64,000 nt of DNA from Phormidium tenue FACHB-1052 (GTDB lineage: Bacteria > Cyanobacteriota > Cyanobacteriia > Phormidesmidales > Phormidesmidaceae), in NCBI RefSeq assembly GCF_014696675.1, contig NZ_JACJQN010000013.1, positions 1 through 64,000 of the forward strand, in the 5' to 3' direction. Below, piece by piece: positions 1-12,176 of this stretch. Numbering within the stretch: position 1 is the stretch's first letter; every line of letters starts with the position of its first letter. The notes beneath the pieces are model-generated. The model was not told the origin of the DNA and ran no database searches. It saw only the letters and a program-made list of their open reading frames with translations. The position numbers and the translations under genes are program-made.

Positions 1-26
1 CCATGGAAATGAGGGTCCTAGGCTGA

Positions 27-1343
27 ACTACTCAAAGCTTAGCGCTCATAGCCCTAGGCAAGCCTAAGCATTATTGCTCATCGCATAACTGGGATGCGCC
101 CGTTGCTTCAGGACAGACAGTATTTCGGCGAAAAACTACTGGAAACGGAGATCTGAAGAGCCTACGATACATATCTATCGATAAATATCAAGATTTCTCC
201 AAGCTCTTCCATTGCTTAATAGAAGCTATTCGGACGCAAAATTCTGGTGTGCAACTTTTTTGTGTTGGTGATGACTGGCAAGCGATCAATGGGTTTGCTG
301 GCTCTGATCTATCTTTTTATCAAAACTTTGAGAAGATTTTTCAACCCTCTACCAAGCTTTCTATTAGTACTAATTATCGTTCAGCAGACTCTATTGTGAG
401 GGTTAGCAATCAGCTAATGAACGGGCTAGGCAATCCCGCCCGTGAGATTAATAAATCGTTAGGGAAAGTAGAGATTGCTAATCTTAGTAATTTTAAGCCG
501 TTGCCAGTTGAACAAGAGGATCATCCAGGAGATGATTTTACACCTGCTATTTTACGCTTGATCAATAGAGCATTTAAACACGATAAAAGCGTAGTTCTAC
601 TGAGTCGAAAAAATAATCTACCTTGGTACATAAATTATGGAGAAAAGCGTCATAAAAGACGAGGTCAACTAGGCAATTTTTTGGAATTATTACGCTCAAA
701 GTTTCCTGAAACTTTAAGGGGAAAGATAAATATATCGACTACTCACAAATATAAGGGCTTAGAAAAAGAAATTGTTATTGTCCTAGATGCTGTCCCTCGA
801 TCTTACCCATTGCTGCATCCAGACTTAATGTTTACATTTGCTTTGGGAAGCTCAATTGAAGGTGCAGGGGATGAGGAACGCCGCCTTTTTTACGTTACAC
901 TAACTCGTGCTGTAGAACATTTGTTTATTTTAACCGAGACAAATAATATCTCTCCTTTTGTTGAAGATTTGCAAAGGAGGATAAATCTTCCTTTGCTAGA
1001 CTGGTCAGCCTATGACCCTGTTGTTGAAAAAACAAGGCGGATCACTGTTAAGGTAACTAACCAAAATGGGGGAAGTAGTAATGGTACTTTCACGATTAGG
1101 GAACTACTGAGATCCGAAGGTTATGAGTGGGATAGCCGATTGAAAACTTGGTGGCGAAATTACTCAGCGCAAAATTTTTCAGTACAGTTATTTTTCGCCA
1201 ATACTCAATGGATTTCTCATGCAAACGGCATTCAACTGAAATTTTATGATGACTTAGAGAAAATGCTAGCTAGCTATGTTATTAATCGTGGACAGCAGAG
1301 TTACATTTTTGATAATTTCCCGGCACAAATTTCACAGAAGTAA
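27..1343 (+). pseudogene. UvrD/Rep-type helicase, truncated C-terminal remnant
   Basis: The frame is open from a TGA at 24-26 to the stop at 1341-1343, with no ATG, GTG or TTG before the GTG at 249. Superfamily 1 helicase motifs are visible: a motif II-like stretch YISIDKYQDFS at about 168-200, motif III GDDWQAINGFAGSD, motif IV NYRS, motif V STTHKYKGLEKE and motif VI EERRLFYVTLTRA. The ATP-binding Walker A and the whole N-terminal half are missing, and the Walker B acid of DExQD is replaced by lysine (codon AAA where GAA is expected). About 90 extra residues follow motif VI. I read it as a decayed fragment: motif II coding sequence lies upstream of the only possible start. The gene is AT-rich compared with its neighbours. 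A short 364-residue protein from 249 cannot be excluded, but it could not hydrolyse ATP. Confidence 0.7.
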
Positions 1344-1397
1344 TTCAGATATAGAGTTGTTACTTGGTTTATGTTGTTCTCTTGTCGCAGACACGGT

Positions 1398-1455
1398 GGC
1401 ATAACAACCCCGACGCAGCAGACGGACGAGAGCCGCTGGTCGGGAACGTTATGCC
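1398..1455 (+). repeat. attC-like site 1 (integron cassette recombination site)
   Basis: The outer arms are GGCATAAC (1398-1405) and GTTATGCC (1448-1455), exact reverse complements. The inner arms are CCCGAC (1409-1414) and GTCGGG (1439-1444). A three-base AAC spacer separates outer from inner arm on both sides, so the arms pair except for a symmetric unpaired spacer. This is the R/L box layout with unpaired central spacer of integron attC sites; GTTATGC is close to the GTTRRRY core. No integrase gene is in the window. That this is an attC is inferred from layout, not proven. Confidence 0.6.
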
Positions 1456-1579
1456 GACTATTCTTTGGTTAGGGCAATCCGAGAAAGATTTCTCCAGGTA
1501 TAAAAAGTCACCGTCACAAGGATCTGTGTAGGCGGTAACATTGGCGGGTTACCAATAAACGCCTCTGGTGCTACTGCCA

Positions 1580-2008
1580 ATGCCCGTACCCAAAATTGTG
1601 ATCGACACAAATGTTGTTGTTGCTGGGCTACGATCTAGGAACGGGAGCGCTTTTCGTCTATTAGGGTTGGTTGGCAGCGAGCAGTTCAACATCAATCTTT
1701 CTGTACCGCTAGTTCTGGAGTACGAAGAGGTCTTATTGCGAGAATTGCCAAATTTGGCCATTAATGCCTCAGACGTACAAGATTTCCTGGATTTTCACTG
1801 TTCTGTTGCGACCCATCACCAGATTTTCTTCCTCTGGCGACCATTCTTGCCCGATCCAAAGGATGACATGGTGCTAGAACTGGCGGTTAAAGCGGGGTGT
1901 GATAGCGTAGTGACATACAACATCCGCGATTTCGCAGGCATTGAGCGGTTTGGGGTTGATGCCGTTACCCCGGCAAGTTTCCTGGAGTCTATTGGAGGAC
2001 TGTCATGA
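1580..2008 (+). CDS. PIN-domain toxin (putative ribonuclease, VapC-like, COG1569 type)
   Basis: A PIN-domain protein of about 142 residues. The N-terminus KIVIDTNVVVAGL carries the first catalytic aspartate. An internal glutamate in LVLEYEEVL and the later PDPKDDMVLELAV supply the other metal-binding acids, followed by VVTYNIRDF. PIN toxins are Mg-dependent RNases held inactive by a partner antitoxin. The gene overlaps the next one by four bases (ATGA), so the pair is translationally coupled, toxin first. I chose the ATG at 1580 because it places MPVPKIVIDTN in the usual position; a GTG at 1568 would add four residues. Neither start has a clear ribosome binding site. The pair lies between two attC-like sites and looks like a mobile cassette. 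Confidence 0.85.
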   Translation: MPVPKIVIDTNVVVAGLRSRNGSAFRLLGLVGSEQFNINLSVPLVLEYEEVLLRELPNLAINASDVQDFLDFHCSVATHHQIFFLWRPFLPDPKDDMVLELAVKAGCDSVVTYNIRDFAGIERFGVDAVTPASFLESIGGLS

Positions 2009-2250
2009 GCACGTTAAGCATCCAGCTACCTGACTCTTTATATAAAATCTTGCAGAGCCTTGCAGCGCAAGACGGGGTTTCGCTCGATCAGTTTATAGCC
2101 CTGGCAGTTGCCGAGAAAATTTCAGCATTAACGACTGAAGGGTATTTGCAGGAGCGCGCAAGCCGGGGCGATCGAATGAAATATGAGTCCGTGTTGGCTA
2201 AAGTAGCTGACGTTGAGCCAGAGTTGTATGACCAGTTGCCGCCAGCATAA
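2005..2250 (+). CDS. Antitoxin partner of the PIN toxin
   Basis: An 81-residue protein that begins STLSIQLPDSLYKILQSLAAQDGVSLDQFIALAVAEK. This pattern of a beta strand followed by two helices is typical of ribbon-helix-helix DNA-binding antitoxins. The C-terminal half is probably the toxin-wrapping tail. By analogy with this family it binds and inhibits the upstream PIN toxin and represses the shared promoter. The start overlaps the toxin stop. The stop codon TAA (2248-2250) lies inside the R-box GCATAAC of the second attC-like site, which is common in integron cassettes. Confidence 0.82.
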   Translation: MSTLSIQLPDSLYKILQSLAAQDGVSLDQFIALAVAEKISALTTEGYLQERASRGDRMKYESVLAKVADVEPELYDQLPPA

Positions 2251-2332
2251 CAACCCGCTTGCACCCGACCGCCGCGAGGTTATTCCCTTGGATCGAGAGG
2301 TTATCTGCGTCGGGTAAAGCGGAACGTTAAGG
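2245..2332 (+). repeat. attC-like site 2, downstream of the toxin-antitoxin pair
   Basis: GCATAAC (2245-2251) faces GTTAAGG (2326-2332). Inside, CCGCTT (2255-2260) pairs with AAGCGG (2317-2322) and CCCGAC (2264-2269) with GTCGGG (2309-2314), with small bulges. The AAC spacers match those of site 1. The central loop of about 40 bases differs from site 1, as expected for attC sites, which conserve structure rather than sequence. The outer boxes pair less well than in site 1. Together the two sites delimit a cassette of about 880 bases. Confidence 0.55.
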
Positions 2333-2410
2333 TTTAGAGCAGGTAGCGATATTTATCAAGAGATCAGCTCTACTTTTGGTCGGAACCATAAGCAGCCTTG
2401 GGCTTTGCAC

Positions 2411-2470
2411 CCAAAGCAGATAGCGGCGTTTCAACTCATCTTGAAACGCCGCTATCATTTCTGCTTTTGG
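2411..2470. terminator. Strong hairpin between the cassette and katG
   Basis: A perfect 16-base-pair stem (2419-2434 with 2441-2456, loop CTCATC) is extended by further pairing of CCAAAGCAGA (2411-2420) with CTGCTTTTGG (2461-2470). It sits 29 bases beyond the katG stop on the minus strand. It probably terminates katG and may also insulate the cassette, so it would act in both directions. Confidence 0.7.
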
Positions 2471-2498
2471 CTTCTAATTAGCCTAGCTAACGCTAGGG

Positions 2499-5500
<3,002 letters not shown>

Positions 5501-6014
5501 GTGCCCAGCTCCTTACTCGCATTCAATATCAGTTAGGTTCTTCTCAACTAAGAAATTGATGGGTAGGGAGACTACCCTGCGAATACTGACGACCTGCCCT
5601 CGAACGTAATGAAGAAATGGTTGCAGGCCATCCCTATCAAGCACCCGTTAACTCGAAGCAATCGCGCTCTGCTAACAGGTGCAAGGCATTGGCAAAAACA
5701 ATAAAACTCCTTTGCGTTAGCCAGCATGTTGGGGGTGCTCCAACTAAGCGCCCCTGGGGCTTACAAACTCATGCAGGCATTTAAGTCATACTCACTACGA
5801 GTTTGCATGATGCCAGCTTAATCAACTCCTTTGCGCTTGGGAGCTAAACATAAAAGTGTTTTGCAACATGTAATATCTCTACAAAATAAAATCTGTCCCC
5901 AGTCAGGTGCAGGGTTAAAGCCCACGGCAGCAGGCGGCGACGCCAACCATAGCCGAATCCTACAATCAGCCGATAAGCTAGAGGGTGCAATCGATACGCC
6001 CCCTTTGGTTTGCT
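5501..6014. other. Intergenic region upstream of the peroxiredoxin-katG operon and the FAD oxidoreductase
   Basis: No convincing gene. The stretch must hold the divergent promoters of the peroxiredoxin-katG operon (minus strand) and the oxidoreductase (plus strand). Small inverted repeats are present, for example GCCCC/GGGGC around 5750-5760 and CAAACTC/GAGTTTG around 5764-5807. I cannot assign any to a known regulator. Confidence 0.5.
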
Positions 6015-8114
6015 ATGAAACGCTTTTTTCGCGCCCTAACGGCTCCCCTGTTAGCCTCCACGCTGGTTGCCGGTTCGATACCGCTCCCCATTGGCAACGC
6101 CCAGGCCCAGGAGTCGGTATCGCCCCGCATTGCCCAGGTGCCCCAAACTCCCGACCAGGTCGTCGAGTGCGAACTGCTGATTGTTGGCGGTGGCCTAGCC
6201 GGTACCGCCACCGCCTACGAAAGCTTGATGATGGGCCACACGGTCTGCATGACTGAGCTGACCGACTGGGTCGGAGGGCAGATCTCATCCCAGGGCACCA
6301 CGGCGCTGGATGAGTCGCGGGAGCAGCGGCGGCAGCTGTTTTATTCGCGGGGGTATAAGGAGTTGCGCGATCGCGTCGAGCGCAAATACGGCAAACTCAA
6401 CCCCGGCGGCTGCTGGGTGAGCGCCTCCTGCTTTTTGCCCGCCGATGCCAACGCCATTCTGATGGAAATGCTGGCCGAGGCAGAGCGCGAGGGCGGCGGC
6501 GAACTCAAGTGGTTCCCCAATACGGTGGTCAAAGACCTGAGCTTGAGCACCGATGGCACCCAGATTGAGGAGGTGGTCGCGATTCGCCACAGCCCCGCAC
6601 CGGGTACAGAACCCCTCAACACCGACTTTCTCTCCGAAATTATCGAAGACGCCTACACCTACGACGACTCGGCCCGCTTGGCGAAGGAAATTATTCAGTT
6701 TGTGCCCGCAGGCATTGAGCTGGAACGGATGGAAAATGCTCCCGACAGCAAGGTGGACTGGTTTGTGGTTGAGGCCACCGAGACCGGCGAGCTAATTGCC
6801 CTGGCCGATGTGCCCTACGAGCTGGGGCTAGACCCAAGATCGCCCCTCAACCCTTCGTCGCCCGTGCAAGAGCGCGACCCCTACTGCACCCAGGGGTTTA
6901 CCTACACCTTTGCCATGGAGCGCACTGCCGAGCCGCAAACCTACGATATTCCTGAGTTTTATAGCACCTACGCGCCCTACTACAGCTGGGAGCGCGAGCG
7001 CGACTCGCTAAAAACGGCCCAAGACCACTTCGACTTTGTCTTCACCTACCGCCGCCTATGGAATGCCTCGCCTCAAACGGAGGCGAAAATCTCTGGGGTG
7101 CCTCGCCCAGGCGTGGGCGACATCTCAATGCAGAACTGGACCTGGGGCAACGACTATCGCCCTGGCACCGAGCAGGACAACCTGATTTTGACCGAAGACC
7201 AGCTGGCGGCCAGCGGTCAGCTAGAGCCGGGCGGCTGGCTGGGCGGCCTGCGCACCGACACCCTGCGCAAGGGCGAAGAGAATGCGATCGGCTTTTTCTA
7301 CTGGCTGACCACCGGCACCACCGACTCGCAAATCGACGAATCCTGGAAAGAGCCTGAGCCCTATAACCGCTATTTGCAGGGGTTAGATTCGCCGATGAAT
7401 ACGGCCCACGGCCTGTCGAAGTATCCCTACATTCGCGAGGCGCGGCGGATTATTGGTCGGCCTGCTTATGGCTACGAAAATGGGTTCATGATCAGCGAAG
7501 TGGACTTTTCGTGGAATGACTTTACCGCTGAGTTCTATCAGGAGAACCTAGACGAGGGCACCTATACATCTTTGCGGCGCTACCTGGCGGGTCTGGGAAC
7601 GGTAGATACCTTTGCGCCCGATGCCGACCCCAACACGTTCCCGATTCGGGCGCGATCGCGCCTCTATCCTGACACCGTTGGCATCGCCCAGTATGCGATC
7701 GACTTTCACCCCTGCATGGCTGAGTACCCAGCGGAGGCCCCCGGCAATATTGAGCGGCCCGGCGTGCGTCAGGCCCACGGCCAGGCCTACCCCGCCCAAA
7801 TTCCCCTGCGGGCGATGATTCCTCAGCGGGTAGACAACATGCTGGTGGCCAGTAAGAGCATTGCCGCCAGCTACAGTGCCGCCGCCGCCTACCGGGTGCA
7901 TTCCTTTGAATGGTCGGTGGGGGCGGCAGCGGCGCACTCCATCGACTTCTCGCTGCGCAACGGGGTGCTGCCCTACGAGCTAGTGGATGACCTGCCCAGC
8001 TATGAGCCCCTGCTCGACCAGCTGCGGACCGAGTTGCAGAGTAGCGGCAACCCGGTGCAGTTCCCGAACACTTCGATCTTTAACGAAGACTGGGGCAACT
8101 GGCGGCCCTGGTAG
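6015..8114 (+). CDS. Exported FAD-dependent oxidoreductase
   Basis: A 699-residue flavoprotein-like enzyme of the FAD_oxidored family. The ATG at 6015 gives a classic signal peptide (MKRFFRALTAPLLASTLVAG, then IPLPIGNAQAQ), suggesting export to the periplasm or thylakoid lumen. A GTG at 5985 would add ten residues and spoil that peptide. The dinucleotide-binding motif LLIVGGGLAGTATA follows at about residues 55-68, then WVGGQISSQG, where the cofactor is usually contacted. The C-terminal part has the conserved IPLRAMIPQRVDNMLVASKS and AAYRVHSFEWSVG blocks found near the flavin in this family. The substrate is not known. It stands alone and is followed by a strong terminator. Confidence 0.88.
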   Translation: MKRFFRALTAPLLASTLVAGSIPLPIGNAQAQESVSPRIAQVPQTPDQVVECELLIVGGGLAGTATAYESLMMGHTVCMTELTDWVGGQISSQGTTALDESREQRRQLFYSRGYKELRDRVERKYGKLNPGGCWVSASCFLPADANAILMEMLAEAEREGGGELKWFPNTVVKDLSLSTDGTQIEEVVAIRHSPAPGTEPLNTDFLSEIIEDAYTYDDSARLAKEIIQFVPAGIELERMENAPDSKVDWFVVEATETGELIALADVPYELGLDPRSPLNPSSPVQERDPYCTQGFTYTFAMERTAEPQTYDIPEFYSTYAPYYSWERERDSLKTAQDHFDFVFTYRRLWNASPQTEAKISGVPRPGVGDISMQNWTWGNDYRPGTEQDNLILTEDQLAASGQLEPGGWLGGLRTDTLRKGEENAIGFFYWLTTGTTDSQIDESWKEPEPYNRYLQGLDSPMNTAHGLSKYPYIREARRIIGRPAYGYENGFMISEVDFSWNDFTAEFYQENLDEGTYTSLRRYLAGLGTVDTFAPDADPNTFPIRARSRLYPDTVGIAQYAIDFHPCMAEYPAEAPGNIERPGVRQAHGQAYPAQIPLRAMIPQRVDNMLVASKSIAASYSAAAAYRVHSFEWSVGAAAAHSIDFSLRNGVLPYELVDDLPSYEPLLDQLRTELQSSGNPVQFPNTSIFNEDWGNWRPW

Positions 8115-8168
8115 GGCGATCGCGCCAGCTATCAACCCAAGCAGTCGCCCTTGAGCGACACCCATCAG

Positions 8169-8210
8169 CAGGGTTTAGGATCCTGAGCGATCCTGAACCC
8201 TGGTTTTTTT
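8169..8210 (+). terminator. Rho-independent terminator after the FAD oxidoreductase
   Basis: CAGGGTTTAGGATC (8169-8182) pairs with GATCCTGAACCCTG (8189-8202), with one mismatch and the loop CTGAGC, followed by GTTTTTTT (8203-8210). A long GC-containing stem plus a U-run is the textbook layout. Confidence 0.9.
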
Positions 8211-8235
8211 GAAGAACCACAGATCTTAGAACAAA

Positions 8236-8263
8236 GGCATCTTGCCTGCACGGGCAAGATGCC
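8236..8263. repeat. Palindromic repeat upstream of clpB1
   Basis: Perfect 11-base arms GGCATCTTGCC and GGCAAGATGCC with the loop TGCACG, followed by TACCCTAC. The form is that of short palindromic dispersed elements of cyanobacteria. No second copy was noticed in this window, so its repeat status is inferred. Confidence 0.55.
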
Positions 8264-8434
8264 TACCCTACAGATTTTTGCGATTCACTTGGGATTACAT
8301 AGAAGTGGGATTCAAGCTGGAGACGGCAACCCGCCTGAGAACAATCGTAAACACCGATCCTGTTAGGTAGGCCACTCTTCCTACAATGCAACCATACAGA
8401 GATTTTATGGAGTAACCACGGGAGAGCGGAGCCT

Positions 8435-11050
8435 ATGCAACCCACCCAAAGCCAATTTACCGAAAAAGCCTGGGATGCCATTGTGCGATCGCAGGATATT
8501 GCCAAGCAGTCGCAGCAGCAGCAGATCGAGAGCGACCACTTGATGCTGGCGCTGCTTGACCAGGACGGCCTGGCCAGCAGCATTTTTGCCAAGCTGGGGG
8601 TCAATGGGCAGGTGCTGCGCGATCGCACCGAAGCCTTTATCAACGGCCAGCCCAAGGTTTCGGGGTCGGGTTCGTCGGTGTACCTGGGCAAATCGCTAGA
8701 TGCCCTGCTCGATCGCGCCGACCGCTACAAAAAAGACTACGGTGACGAATATATTTCCATCGAGCATCTAATTTTGGCTTACCCTGGCGACACCCGCTTT
8801 GGTAAGGCGCTGTTTCAAGATTTGGGCTTGAGCGAAGCCAAGCTCAAGCAGGCCATTCAAGATATTCGAGGCACCCAAAAAGTGACCGACCAAAACCCCG
8901 AAGGCAAGTATCAATCCCTTGAAAAGTATGGGCGCGACCTCACCGATGCTGCCCGTCGAGGCAAGCTCGACCCGGTGATTGGCCGCGACGACGAAATTCG
9001 CCGCACCATCCAGATTCTCTCTCGCCGCACCAAAAATAATCCAGTGCTGATTGGCGAGCCGGGGGTTGGTAAGACGGCGATCGCCGAAGGTTTGGCCCAG
9101 CGCATCGTCAACGGCGACGTACCCCAATCGCTCAAAGACCGCCAGCTAATCGCCCTCGACATGGGCGCGCTGATTGCCGGGGCAAAATTCCGGGGTGAGT
9201 TTGAAGAGCGCCTCAAAGCCGTGCTCAAAGAAGTCACCGACTCCGAAGGGCAAATCGTTCTCTTTATCGACGAAATTCACACTGTGGTCGGCGCGGGCGC
9301 GACCCAGGGGGCGATGGATGCGGGCAACCTGCTGAAGCCCATGCTGGCTCGCGGCGAGCTGCGCTGCATCGGCGCGACGACGCTGGATGAGTACCGCAAA
9401 TATATTGAGAAAGACGCTGCTCTGGAACGCCGATTCCAGCAGGTCTATGTGGATCAGCCCAGCGTCGAGGACACGGTTTCTATTCTGCGCGGCCTTAAAG
9501 ATCGCTACGAAACGCACCACGGGGTGAAAATCTCCGACAGCGCCTTGGTGGCGGCAGCCACACTGTCTACCCGGTACATCAGCGATCGCTTCCTGCCTGA
9601 CAAAGCTATCGACCTGGTAGATGAAGCTGCCGCCAAGCTGAAGATGGAGATCACCTCTAAACCTGAGGAATTGGACGAGGTCGATCGCAAAATTCTTCAG
9701 CTCGAAATGGAGCGGCTGTCGCTGAAAAAAGAAGTTGATGCCGCCTCCGTGGAGCGTCTGGAGCGCATTGAGCGCGAGCTAGCCGACCTCAAGGAGCAGC
9801 AGAGCGCCCTGAATGCTCAGTGGCAGTCTGAAAAAGACACCATCGACAGCATTCAGTCGGTCAAAGAAGAGATTGACCAGGTCAACATAGAAATTCAGCA
9901 GGCCGAGCGCGACTACGACCTGAATCGGGCCGCCGAACTCAAGTACGGCAAGCTCACCGAGTTGCAGCGCCGACTCGAAACCGCCGAATCTCAGCTAGCC
10001 GACACCCAAACCACCGGCAAGACTCTGCTGCGTGAAGAGGTGACGGAAGCAGACATCGCCGAAATCATCTCTAAGTGGACGGGCATTCCGGTCAGCAAGC
10101 TGGTGCAATCGGAGATGCAGAAGCTCTTGCTGCTCGAAGACGAACTGCACGAGCGGGTGATCGGTCAGGAGGAAGCGGTGACGGCGGTGGCCGATGCGAT
10201 TCAGCGATCGCGCGCCGGCCTAGCTGACCCCAACCGCCCGATCGCCAGCTTTATATTCCTCGGCCCCACTGGGGTGGGCAAAACCGAGCTAGCTAAAGCC
10301 CTAGCCGCCTACCTGTTCGACACCGAAGAGGCCCTGGTGCGCATCGACATGTCGGAATACATGGAGAAACACGCCGTCTCGCGGCTGATCGGTGCACCTC
10401 CCGGATATGTTGGCTACGACGAAGGCGGTCAGCTCACTGAAGCGATCCGCCGTCGCCCCTTTGCGGTTATCCTCTTCGACGAGATCGAGAAAGCGCACCC
10501 CGACGTGTTTAACGTCATGCTGCAAATTCTGGACGATGGCCGCGTTACCGATGCCCAGGGCCGCACGGTAGACTTCAAAAACTCCATCATCATCATGACC
10601 AGCAACATCGGCTCCCAGTTCATTCTTGATGTGGCGGGCGACGACGCTAAATACGACGAGATGAAATCGCGGGTGATGGACGCGCTGCGGGGCAACTTCC
10701 GGCCCGAGTTTCTCAACCGAGTCGATGAAATGATCATCTTCCACGGGCTGCTCAAGTCGCAGCTACGGGAAATTGTCAAACTGCAAGTTGCCCGACTCGA
10801 AACCCGGCTCGAAGCCCGCAAGATGGCGGTGAAGCTGAGTGAATCGGCCCTCGACTTTCTAGCTGAGGTAGGCTACGACCCCGTTTATGGGGCGCGCCCC
10901 CTGAAGCGCGCTATCCAACGCGAACTCGAAACTCAAATTGCCAAGTCGATTCTGCGGGGTGAGTTTGGCGAGGGCGACACCATCCATGTGGATGTCGAAA
11001 ATGAGCGGCTCGCTTTTAGACGACTCAACGCCGACCTGCTTAAGGTCTAA
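8435..11050 (+). CDS. clpB1: ClpB1-type AAA+ disaggregase
   Basis: A hexameric ATP-dependent chaperone that, with DnaK, pulls proteins out of aggregates. At 871 residues it has full ClpB length. An N-terminal Clp domain starts [18 protein letters not shown]. Nucleotide-binding domain 1 has Walker [10 protein letters not shown] at about 208 and Walker [10 protein letters not shown]. The ClpB-specific coiled-coil middle domain spans about 400-530 (rich in [15 protein letters not shown]-type heptads). Nucleotide-binding domain 2 has Walker [10 protein letters not shown] at about 609 and ends [12 protein letters not shown]-like ([12 protein letters not shown]). The sequence resembles the stress-type ClpB1 of other cyanobacteria ([23 protein letters not shown]). 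GGAGAGCGGAG precedes the start. I saw no CIRCE element. A paralogue lies at 47536. Confidence 0.97.
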   Translation: MQPTQSQFTEKAWDAIVRSQDIAKQSQQQQIESDHLMLALLDQDGLASSIFAKLGVNGQVLRDRTEAFINGQPKVSGSGSSVYLGKSLDALLDRADRYKKDYGDEYISIEHLILAYPGDTRFGKALFQDLGLSEAKLKQAIQDIRGTQKVTDQNPEGKYQSLEKYGRDLTDAARRGKLDPVIGRDDEIRRTIQILSRRTKNNPVLIGEPGVGKTAIAEGLAQRIVNGDVPQSLKDRQLIALDMGALIAGAKFRGEFEERLKAVLKEVTDSEGQIVLFIDEIHTVVGAGATQGAMDAGNLLKPMLARGELRCIGATTLDEYRKYIEKDAALERRFQQVYVDQPSVEDTVSILRGLKDRYETHHGVKISDSALVAAATLSTRYISDRFLPDKAIDLVDEAAAKLKMEITSKPEELDEVDRKILQLEMERLSLKKEVDAASVERLERIERELADLKEQQSALNAQWQSEKDTIDSIQSVKEEIDQVNIEIQQAERDYDLNRAAELKYGKLTELQRRLETAESQLADTQTTGKTLLREEVTEADIAEIISKWTGIPVSKLVQSEMQKLLLLEDELHERVIGQEEAVTAVADAIQRSRAGLADPNRPIASFIFLGPTGVGKTELAKALAAYLFDTEEALVRIDMSEYMEKHAVSRLIGAPPGYVGYDEGGQLTEAIRRRPFAVILFDEIEKAHPDVFNVMLQILDDGRVTDAQGRTVDFKNSIIIMTSNIGSQFILDVAGDDAKYDEMKSRVMDALRGNFRPEFLNRVDEMIIFHGLLKSQLREIVKLQVARLETRLEARKMAVKLSESALDFLAEVGYDPVYGARPLKRAIQRELETQIAKSILRGEFGEGDTIHVDVENERLAFRRLNADLLKV

Positions 11051-11060
11051 CCTGCCGATC

Positions 11061-11096
11061 ACCCTAGGGAAAGCGGCCCTCCCCTTTCCCTAGGGT
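11061..11096 (+). terminator. Terminator hairpin after clpB1
   Basis: ACCCTAGGGAAAG (11061-11073) is an exact inverted repeat of CTTTCCCTAGGGT (11084-11096). It starts ten bases after the clpB1 stop, and TTAACCTTTG follows. The U-run is weak, but the placement fits termination. Confidence 0.75.
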
Positions 11097-11110
11097 TTAA
11101 CCTTTGAAAC

Positions 11111-11148
11111 AAGCCGCAACACTTTAAAGGGCTACGGTTGCGCGGCTT
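11111..11148. other. Second stem-loop downstream of clpB1
   Basis: AAGCCGCAAC (11111-11120) pairs with GTTGCGCGGCTT (11137-11148), with a two-base bulge. It may back up the preceding terminator or be part of the ComFB-gene leader. The role is unknown. Confidence 0.4.
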
Positions 11149-11337
11149 GCTCTGGATTTGACAATATGGGTCATGGGCATTTTTACTGGCAGCGTTAGTA
11201 TATAGACTCAAATATTATTCAGTAGGTTCTCGGAATCTATTTGGGCATACTATCGGTATGTCAGTCAATGCAGCTACCATCCGTCACCCCTAATATGGTT
11301 TCGGCAATGAGTGACCAAGCAGGAGCATCTTTATGAC

Positions 11338-11357
11338 AAACCAGAGAACTCTGGTTT
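11338..11357. promoter_or_regulatory. Near-perfect 20-base palindrome upstream of the ComFB-like gene
   Basis: AAACCAGAG and CTCTGGTTT are separated only by AA. The site lies 36 bases before the ATG at 11393. The spacing is too tight for a good hairpin, so a dimeric repressor operator is a reasonable guess. No known regulator motif was recognised. Confidence 0.35.
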
Positions 11358-11392
11358 TGCACCGATTCGTTCAATAGTAAGTGGGGTTCCCT

Positions 11393-12031
11393 ATGAAGAT
11401 TGATCACGACGTTCCAAGACATACCTACGTCAATGTAATGGAACTGCTCGTCTCTGAAGAGGTGGAAAAGCACCTCAAAACCATGCAGCCCCGCATGCTG
11501 AAGTATCTCAAGCGGGTAGAGGTAGAGACCTATGCTCTCAACCGTTTGCCTTCGCTCTACGCTTCTAGCGAAAAAGGGCGGCAGCTTCAGTATGAAAAAG
11601 CCAAGCGAGAACTCTACAATCACATTAAAAGCGCAGTGCGCCAGGCCTTTGCCGCTGTGCAGGTCGATCCAATTCGGGCATCTGAGCCGTTGCACAACCA
11701 GCAAGACGACGCGGCCAGCGTTGCCCTCACCGCCCTGCGCGACCTGCTTAAGCAGCCCGACCTCAATTGGGATGGGGCGATCAATCGCTTGCGGTCTCTG
11801 CTTGGCCGTCGCGGCGACCAACCACCCACAGCCCCGGCTCAAGAGCCGTCGCACCGCACCCGCTACCGCAATGATGCTCCTGACGTGACCGCCGCTGCTG
11901 ACCCTGACCATAGCCACTATTGGCGACCCGGCACCTATGGCTCTGAGGTTTCGTGGAAAAAAACCCACAATCCTGGCTCAGCCCAGACAGGCTCTGGCTT
12001 TGACTGGAACGACAACCGCTACTCTAAGTAG
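11393..12031 (+). CDS. ComFB-family protein, probable c-di-GMP receptor
   Basis: A 212-residue protein. Residues about 8-95 match the late competence ComFB domain: NVMELLVSEEVEKHLKTMQP, then VEVETYALNRLPSLYASSEKG, then AVRQAFAAVQVDP. Cyanobacterial members of this family bind cyclic di-GMP and affect cell size, motility or competence. The rest is a predicted disordered tail rich in Pro, Asp, His and Arg, ending DWNDNRYSK, with no further domain recognised. The ATG at 11393 is preferred over the GTG at 11381 because the domain begins close after it. It stands alone on the plus strand. The window also encodes three active-looking diguanylate cyclases that could supply its ligand; that link is inference. 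Confidence 0.75.
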   Translation: MKIDHDVPRHTYVNVMELLVSEEVEKHLKTMQPRMLKYLKRVEVETYALNRLPSLYASSEKGRQLQYEKAKRELYNHIKSAVRQAFAAVQVDPIRASEPLHNQQDDAASVALTALRDLLKQPDLNWDGAINRLRSLLGRRGDQPPTAPAQEPSHRTRYRNDAPDVTAAADPDHSHYWRPGTYGSEVSWKKTHNPGSAQTGSGFDWNDNRYSK

Positions 12032-12176
12032 ACGCGGCCCGAAACCTACGATCGCCGCTTAGTCGTTCAAGGTGATCTCTAAATCAGAACCTAATCGCCA
12101 GCACAAAGTTGCCTCTGTGCTGGCGATTTCCACATCTCCCAGTGCCCACTCCAGCAAATTTTCGGCGGCGCTACAC

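Noticed and set aside
5831-6256. A 141-codon frame overlapping the start of the FAD oxidoreductase
   Set aside because: It overlaps the signal peptide and the dinucleotide-binding motif of the real gene in another frame and has low-complexity Pro/Arg-rich content.
8300-8434. Possible CIRCE heat-shock operator before clpB1
   Set aside because: No TTAGCACTC/GAGTGCTAA pair with a nine-base spacer is present upstream of either clpB gene.
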